A program made the position numbers and the translations under genes. Below the pieces are notes generated by a model. That model made no database searches. It saw only the letters and a program-made list of their open reading frames with translations, and was not told the DNA's origin. Positions 60,301-64,000 of a stretch of 64,000 nt of DNA are shown piece after piece. The stretch is from Ampullaceana balthica (Eukaryota; Mollusca; Gastropoda; Lymnaeidae): positions 152,920 to 216,919 of the forward strand of contig CALYLW010001190.1 of assembly GCA_944989445.1 (NCBI GenBank), read 5' to 3'. Position 1 is the first letter of the stretch. Each line of letters begins with the position of its first letter.

Positions 60301-62403
60301 TTATTTTAAAAATGCATTTCTACTTTTCTACAACTACAATACATTAATTCATGTATATGAACTAAATATGCCACATTAATTATTATAAACATAACTAGTT
60401 TAAATTTGGCAATGTAAAAATCGTGATAGTTTCTGTTTTTATTGTAACTGTGGTTCCAAAAGGAACGTAAATATATTAATACAAACTCTTTTAATTAAAA
60501 GTTAAGAACAGGCAAAGAATAGTAATAAGAAGTGGTAAAGAAAAATAAAACCATTTAAAAACAATTCTAACGATTTTAAATAACCAGTTTTCAAAAATAT
60601 AAATTAATGGAAAAATAATTTAAAAAATTAAAAAACACGATTAACATCCTCCAAATTCTTGCCCTACTGCGATCAACAGGAGGAGGGAGATAATGAAAGT
60701 TAAAACAAATTTTTTAAGTAAGAATTTTCAAAGGGGGAGCAAAATAACAAATAAAGGAAAATAATGAATGAATTTATGTTTATATTCAAACCTATTACTA
60801 TTATAATTATTATTTTAAAGCTAGTATAATAATTATTTTCAGTTATTAATAATAAATAGTCATTAGTTATAGCAACAAAAATTATTTGTATAATGTGAGA
60901 ATAATGCATAATCCAGCCTTGGTTGAAAACAATCCGACTGTGACATGGTTTCTAACATAATATATTATTGCACATCTATTTGCATATGGATAGACTCTTG
61001 CTGTCGTGTAAGAAATTACACAGTTACTATTTAAAATTAAAACTGTATTATGCATTATTCTCACATAACACAAATATATACACAAATATACACATTTCTG
61101 GGGGGGGGGTTAAATCTGTAAACAAATACACTTTTTTTTCCACTTTAAAACCCCCCAAAGGGTATCACCGTGAAAGTATCCACCGAAATGGTGGACAAGG
61201 GGCCGTCCATAACGTACGTCACGCTCCAGAGGGGGGATGGGGTGTAATAAAGTATGACAGTTTGTGACAGGGGGAGGGGGTGTTCTGGGCATGTGTGACG
61301 TCACGGTGTTTTATATCAAATTTTAATTATTATTTTGGTTCGAAAGTGTGACGTACTTTAGGCGGGATGGTTCCAAGATTTGTGACAGGGGGGAGGGGGG
61401 GGGTTCAAAATGATCAAAAATAGCGTGACGTACTTCATGGACGGCCCCCAAGCTGTAGCTGTAGGAAGCCCCACCCACCCCACTCCCTCCATCGCACCAC
61501 CTGAAATTTGAGGGATAAATGGGTTTAAATATGAAAGCGCTTTAAAATATTTATTGGTTTCTGAAAATGTAAAAATTTTAAAAGCTACTCTCTGAAGTAA
61601 ATTATTATTTTTTAAAAAAACTTAAACACATGACTTAGATAAGAACAAGTTTTCTATTTCTAAAACTGACATAGGTGTTGATTATCTGATTTTTTGGGCG
61701 CTAAGTTACAAAACAAACATTTTTTTCAGTTATTTACTAAATATGTTGACAAGGTCTTAGCTGGATTGTCTATAGCCTCATATTACAAATGCCTCTATAA
61801 ACCCGATATTTTCTTTCTCTGGATAGCCAAGCTTCTATAGCGAAGCCCGTTTTAAACATCGTCGGGTTTGTTTTCACGGGAAGTCTGTCCTATCATAGCG
61901 CGACTTACATCATGTATGTTTTGATTGTTATGTCCATGGTTTTCTGTTCAAAGTTCAGGAATCGATTATTATTTTACGTACTTTCAGGTCAGCACAGATC
62001 AGTGCATCAGCCCCATCCTGGACCATACAACATTCGCACGGACCTCGCCTTCCAGCGGTTCATGCCACAAAGCCCTGTCAAAATCCACTCTGTTCAGACG
62101 TTTCCCGACCACCGCGCTTCCCATCAGCGCACCTCGGCGCCGTCTGCTGCTCACCAAGAGATCAACAGCATGAGGACCAGCAGAGTCCTCACCCCCTTGT
62201 TTCCTGTCGCGTCACGACACCAGCCTTACCACCAACCGCATCCCTCGGGCCGGCTTGAACAGCCGCAGCTTCAGTCTTTTCTGCCCTCGCTCTCACCTCG
62301 ATTGTACCCTGATGAGGACGGCAGCAGCACTTCCGGTAGTTACGTCATTAACCAAGATGATAATTCTTTGGATGAAAATATGGCCAGGGATCTGGTAGTG
62401 TAA
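48009..62403 (+). CDS. Protocadherin (7 cadherin repeats), six coding exons
   Basis: Predicted homophilic calcium-dependent adhesion receptor of the plasma membrane. Join 48009-48341, 49480-49632, 51730-52083, 52856-54877, 59974-60076 and 61988-62403; the sum is 3381 bp, 1126 residues plus stop, with every junction GT-AG and in frame. Signal peptide 1-33. Cadherin repeats end at DVNDNTP (140-146), DDNDNNP (251-257), a degenerate SVGNDAP (361-367), DVNDNAP (473-479), DVNDNSP (576-582) and DENDNDP (684-690), with repeat 7 to about 795. Membrane helix about 812-838. The cytoplasmic tail has KVSF (916-919), a PP1-docking form matching the RRVTF motif of vertebrate delta-1 protocadherins, a conserved DSDTSxESSGR / DSGRG block (957-974) and TSGSY (1103-1107). 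The start ATG is the one giving a signal peptide; the upstream in-frame GTG is not used. A delta-like protocadherin is the best class; orthology is not assignable here. Confidence 0.93.
48342..49479. other. Protocadherin intron 1
   Basis: 1138 bp, phase 0, GT-AG. It holds G/T-rich and poly-G stretches (48827-48870, 49020-49035); no mobile element recognised. Confidence 0.85.
49480..49632 (+). CDS. Protocadherin exon 2: end of EC1, start of EC2
   Basis: Encodes residues 112-162, including FINDVNDNTPTFP, the calcium-binding linker between EC1 and EC2. Acceptor TTTCTCAG|GTGCG, donor GCTAAG|GTAATA. 51 codons, phase 0 at both ends. Confidence 0.92.
49653..50045 (-). pseudogene. RTE-type LINE reverse-transcriptase fragment in intron 2
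   Basis: A 130-codon minus-strand frame contains GIQWTLWDQLDDRDFADDLA, LLAHTQQQMQEKT, GLNIHKGKSKILKVN and VDSFVYLGSVVD: the FADD catalytic box and following thumb motifs of an RTE-like non-LTR retrotransposon. Upstream palm and downstream regions are missing, so it is a truncated copy. It starts only about 20 bp after the exon 2 donor, antisense to the cadherin. Confidence 0.9.
50046..50759. other. Intron 2 middle, with CACGTG-containing tandem repeat
   Basis: A 37-38-bp unit (AGTCACGTGGTGCTAACATA then CTCATAACAA) repeats at 50461-50545, giving CACGTG at 50464, 50502 and 50539. The rest is unremarkable. Confidence 0.6.
50760..50962. mobile_element. Non-autonomous hAT element in intron 2
   Basis: The left end CAACGGTGGCCCAACTGCGG and the right end GTATGGCCACCTCTG are inverted. 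Flanks ATATAATC (50752-50759) and ATATAGTT (50963-50970) match 6 of 8. GCGGCTC and GGCTCT subterminal motifs are as in this hAT family. Confidence 0.8.
50963..51729. other. Intron 2, 3' part
   Basis: AT-rich, with a CTCC-rich pyrimidine run (51440-51525). No element recognised. The acceptor is CGCCCGCAG|GTCGG. Confidence 0.6.
51730..52083 (+). CDS. Protocadherin exon 3: EC2 and start of EC3
   Basis: Residues 163-280. EC2 shows AVDRDTN, LERELDREKTD and AYDGGVTPRS, then DDNDNNPVFD. The strand-A region of EC3 (INKTEPVGAVVGQ) ends the exon. Donor CAG|GTGGGT, phase 0. Confidence 0.93.
52084..52855. other. Protocadherin intron 3
   Basis: 772 bp, phase 0. AT-rich; 52610-52655 (ACCGGGTGGCACCAAC...GATACGCCACTG) looks like a transposon terminus. 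Acceptor TTCCATTTCCAG. Confidence 0.8.
52856..54877 (+). CDS. Protocadherin exon 4: EC3-EC7, membrane helix, proximal tail
   Basis: Residues 281-954 in one 2-kb exon. EC4, EC5 and EC6 have DRED/DREK/DRES and DxNDNxP. EC3 lacks the DRE motif (LRTLKRTSS) and has SVGNDAP; EC7 has RDRRRL in place of DRE. The membrane segment YIIIVGVIGGATFVLSII (from 812) precedes a polar tail with QKKVSFSP (914-921) and a Ser cluster (882-900). Donor AAC|GTGAGT, phase 0. Minus-strand open frames over this exon are shadows. Confidence 0.95.
54878..56075. other. Intron 4, 5' part, with GC-rich island (55300-55560)
   Basis: The island contains many CpGs (GTCACCGCGCGCGGGAGGGC near 55460) in an otherwise AT-rich intron. 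There is no open frame joined by splice signals that I can see. It could be an intronic enhancer or alternative promoter, or simply unique DNA. Confidence 0.45.
56076..56504. mobile_element. MITE with GGGGCC(C)GTCCATAAATGACG termini (copy 1)
   Basis: The left end GGGGCCCGTCCATAAATGAC and the right end CATTTATGGACGGCCC are inverted. It contains TGACGTCA at 56092 and 56175. The internal GCACTCTAATATCATGA block occurs in reverse in copy 2. I cannot define a target duplication and do not assign a superfamily. Confidence 0.85.
56505..56814. other. Intron 4 spacer
   Basis: AT-rich; nothing recognised. Confidence 0.4.
56815..57810 (+). pseudogene. Decayed hAT transposon with BED-like N-terminal coding remnant
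   Basis: The left terminus CATCGGTGGCCAAACTGCGG CTCGCTAGC matches the hAT family at 50760. Around 57240-57330 one frame reads DGKPICFICQTPLANYKAGN, a diverged BED-type zinc-finger segment (CxxC present) as in SCAN/ZBED-like hAT proteins. It is followed by stops and scattered transposase-like sequence to about 57800. It is broken throughout. Confidence 0.65.
57820..58674. mobile_element. TA-flanked MITE (pogo/Tc1-mariner-like), 855 bp
   Basis: The left end CAGTGGAACCTCTCATAGCG and the right end CGTTGTGAGAGGTTCCACTG are inverted repeats, flanked by TA on both sides (57818-57819, 58675-58676), the Tc1/mariner target. Subterminal CTCGTTA / TCGTTAA motifs recur at both ends. No transposase frame was found. 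Confidence 0.85.
58754..59145. mobile_element. MITE with GGGGCCGTCCATAAATGACC termini (copy 2)
   Basis: The right end is GTCATTTATGGACGGACC. Internal sequence matches copy 1 in reverse orientation (ATGATATTAGAGTGCAGACT). TGACGTCA at 59057-59064. Confidence 0.85.
59146..59539. other. Intron 4 spacer
   Basis: AT-rich; nothing recognised. Confidence 0.4.
59540..59850 (-). mobile_element. Non-autonomous Helitron in intron 4
   Basis: On the minus strand it starts TCTACATATATAATTCACC after A and ends GGGTCGTATTTAG before T. The GGCGTA-TGC-TACGCC hairpin lies upstream of the end. The last four bases are TTAG rather than CTRR, a single-base departure. Close relative of the 16-kb copy. Confidence 0.82.
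59974..60076 (+). CDS. Protocadherin exon 5: conserved cytoplasmic motif
   Basis: Residues 955-988 plus one base. Encodes PDDSDTSLESSGR then SDSGRGTSDDD, resembling conserved motif 2 of delta-protocadherin tails. Acceptor TTTGTCCCCAG, donor CCCGTG|GTAAGA, phase 1. A small cassette-like exon between introns of 5.1 and 1.9 kb. Confidence 0.88.
60077..61198. other. Intron 5, 5' part
   Basis: Very AT-rich, with no recognisable element and stops everywhere. Confidence 0.5.
61199..61448. mobile_element. MITE with GGGGCCGTCCATAACGTACG termini (copy 3)
   Basis: The right end is GTACTTCATGGACGGCCCC. CAAG on both sides may be a duplication. Internal sequence differs from copies 1-2, but the ends agree. 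TGACGTCA at 61296-61303. Confidence 0.82.
61449..61987. other. Intron 5, 3' part
   Basis: AT-rich; the acceptor is ACGTACTTTCAG|GTCAG. Nothing else is recognised. Confidence 0.6.
61988..62403 (+). CDS. Protocadherin exon 6: C-terminal tail and stop
   Basis: Entered in phase 1, it completes a Gly codon and runs to TAA at 62401-62403 (residues 989-1126). Rich in His, Pro, Ser and Gln. Ends with DEDGSSTSGSYVINQDDNSL, an acidic TSGSY motif near the terminus that I recall from invertebrate protocadherins. Confidence 0.9.
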
Positions 62404-62754
62404 AATTGCGCTCCTAGGAATTAATGAAAATATTTGTAACATTTCAAGATACTAGGAAACTGACTCAGTTTTCTTTATCCTCAAGGCCAAATGGCTTGGT
62501 ACTTGGCAGATATATTGATGACACCAAGTAGCTATTGTAAATGAATGATGATGTATCAAATGGCTACTAAAAAAAGATCATGATATAAAGTTGTTGTGGT
62601 AGAGTACAATGAAATGTGCCCATTCAAGCATGACATTTATTCCTGTGCGTTCATATTTCCCATATTTGTATTCATTGTTCATATTTGTATTTTACTTGGT
62701 TTTGTCATTTTGTGGCTGTTAATACTATTAATATTAATCCGGAAGTTGTCTCAC

Positions 62755-63265
62755 AGCCCACAGCTCTCACCAGTGGCTCATAGAAACTGCAACGTGCGCA
62801 GTAGCTACACCCCGGGCAACGGCTTCGACTGGCTGGCTAAACCTGGTGAGGGTAGCCGACGGGTCTCAAACCCTCGGTGATCTAGATATGTCTATCTATG
62901 CACGTGAAGACTGGATTCGGTGGACAGAGCGGAGGAACCACTAGTTGGTCAACGGTCAAAAAGGCGAATCTCAGCAAAGCGTTGTGGAACGCTAAGGGCA
63001 TGACAAGACACACAGGACATCATGGCCATCCACTGCACCCGTCTCCATCACCAGCCGTCTCGACTTAGTCCTACCGCTGGATAAGATGGCCTCGGGCGAG
63101 AGAGTGAGATCGACGAACTGCGCAACTCCTTCTCACTTAAATCCAAATCACCGCGCAAGTCACTTTTGTCATCCATCCCATACCAGCGGTCTACAACCCT
63201 CGGATGACTAGAGTGGTCCTCGTCGTATCGACGGACGAACGAACATTTCCCACTGTGCCATAACA
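62755..63265. repeat. GC-richer, possibly retroelement-derived segment in the 3' flank
   Basis: Composition changes sharply from the surrounding AT-rich DNA. It contains phrases such as CTGGCTGGCTAAACCTGGTG and GGATTCGGTGGACAGAGCGG that I associate with an interspersed repeat in gastropod sequence; this is from memory and unverified. A 72-codon minus-strand frame (63051-63266) overlaps. Domain identity unknown. Confidence 0.4.
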
Positions 63266-63475
63266 AACTGCATTAATTTTAGCCGGATTAAAAGCATTAG
63301 AGAGAAAGATTGCTTTTAAAATGGCAATTTTAAGTTATTCGTGCTACTTAAGACTATTGTTATTATAAATAATATTGTTATTATAATAGATTTCACAATA
63401 TTTATTTTTGTATGTATTATTTGTTTAACTTTTTTATGCTTCATTAAGATGTGTGCTTGATTTAAAAGAAATCTA

Positions 63476-63493
63476 AATAAATATTTAAATAAA
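63476..63493 (+). promoter_or_regulatory. Candidate poly(A) signals
   Basis: Two AATAAA hexamers (63476-63481, 63488-63493) are close together. Further ones are at 63759-63764 and 63959-63964. Which one is used cannot be told from sequence. Confidence 0.4.
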
Positions 63494-64000
63494 CATAAAT
63501 TAAGGTCATAATATGAGATTTGGTGTTAATGTCTGCTTTCGTTTTTTTTCTTTATTTTTTTTTATATATATATTTTTTTTTAACTTAAAATATTTGAAGG
63601 CGTTGGTTGGGGAAGTGTATGTCATTTTTTTGTATCACCAGTTCAATGCCCTTCCCCGCTCTTTATACAAATCTGCATTTTGGGTGATGACCAATTTTGT
63701 GCTGTGTTGTCTTTATTTGCATGAAACAAGAAACAAAAAGCTGCCTAAACAAGTGATAAATAAACTACTTTTTTAAGTGGCACCTATTGCCCCTGGACAA
63801 ACCTTAAAGACCAGTTTTTTCTTGAGGCCTCTCTCAGGACTGAGGGAAGGCGCAGGAACGGAAGTCAATTGTGTATTAGTCGATAATAGAGCTTTAACTT
63901 ATTCTTTTGATCAGACAATTGGTTTGTGCATCTTGTGTGGCAGTCCTATTCTATTGGAAATAAAACACAGATAATCTAATACAACCCTCGAGTAGACATG

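Larger units (their letters stand above)
62404..64000 (+). other. 3' UTR / 3' flank of the protocadherin
   Basis: Mostly AT-rich. Short frames (62596-62877 and others) have no family resemblance. 62755-63265 is GC-richer and repeat-like. 63515-63610 is T-rich. The mRNA end is not defined. Confidence 0.45.

Overview
This window is animal nuclear DNA. It holds one convincing protein-coding gene, a six-exon protocadherin at about 48.0-62.4 kb on the plus strand, surrounded by dense mobile and tandem repeats. The AT-rich noncoding DNA, GT-AG introns, tRNA-derived SINEs, TTAGGG-type repeats and abundant hAT and Helitron elements, together with the architecture of the cadherin, suggest a lophotrochozoan. 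A mollusc, probably a gastropod, is my best guess, but this is inference and not proven by the sequence.

0-47 kb: I recognise no host gene here. The region contains a decayed hAT transposon (1-862), short non-autonomous hAT elements with 8-bp target duplications, two copies of one tRNA-derived SINE, and several 3' fragments of one LINE whose tail matches the SINE tail. It also contains Helitrons with a shared 3' hairpin, one of them a 3-kb composite array (26.4-29.4 kb). A family of roughly 450-540-bp units with inverted ends occurs only as head-to-tail dimers or trimers at three loci. About a dozen unrelated minisatellites (18-49 bp units) and long GAAA, GA and GT tracts fill much of the rest. 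A young, internally deleted Ty3/Gypsy LTR element (42421-45249) sits inside a 40-bp minisatellite. Several unique GC-rich pockets (7.2-7.7, 10.1-10.4, 21.8-22.7, 26.0-26.2 and 41.6-42.0 kb) carry no gene I can support but could be regulatory.

48.0-62.4 kb: the protocadherin exons join to a 1126-residue type I membrane protein. It has a signal peptide, seven cadherin repeats, one membrane helix, a KVSF docking motif of the kind that binds protein phosphatase 1, a Ser/Asp/Gly-rich conserved motif, and a TSGSY motif near the C terminus. The exons are GC-rich; the introns are AT-rich and full of transposons, including a reverse-transcriptase fragment, hAT remnants, a TA-flanked MITE, three MITEs with a GGGGCCGTCCAT terminus, and a Helitron. 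Some of these carry perfect TGACGTCA (CRE) palindromes.

62.4-64.0 kb: this is the 3' flank or 3' UTR, with several AATAAA signals and a GC-rich, repeat-like segment. The only coordinated gene product visible is the cadherin, a predicted homophilic adhesion receptor with a phosphatase-docking cytoplasmic tail. Everything else is selfish or structural DNA.
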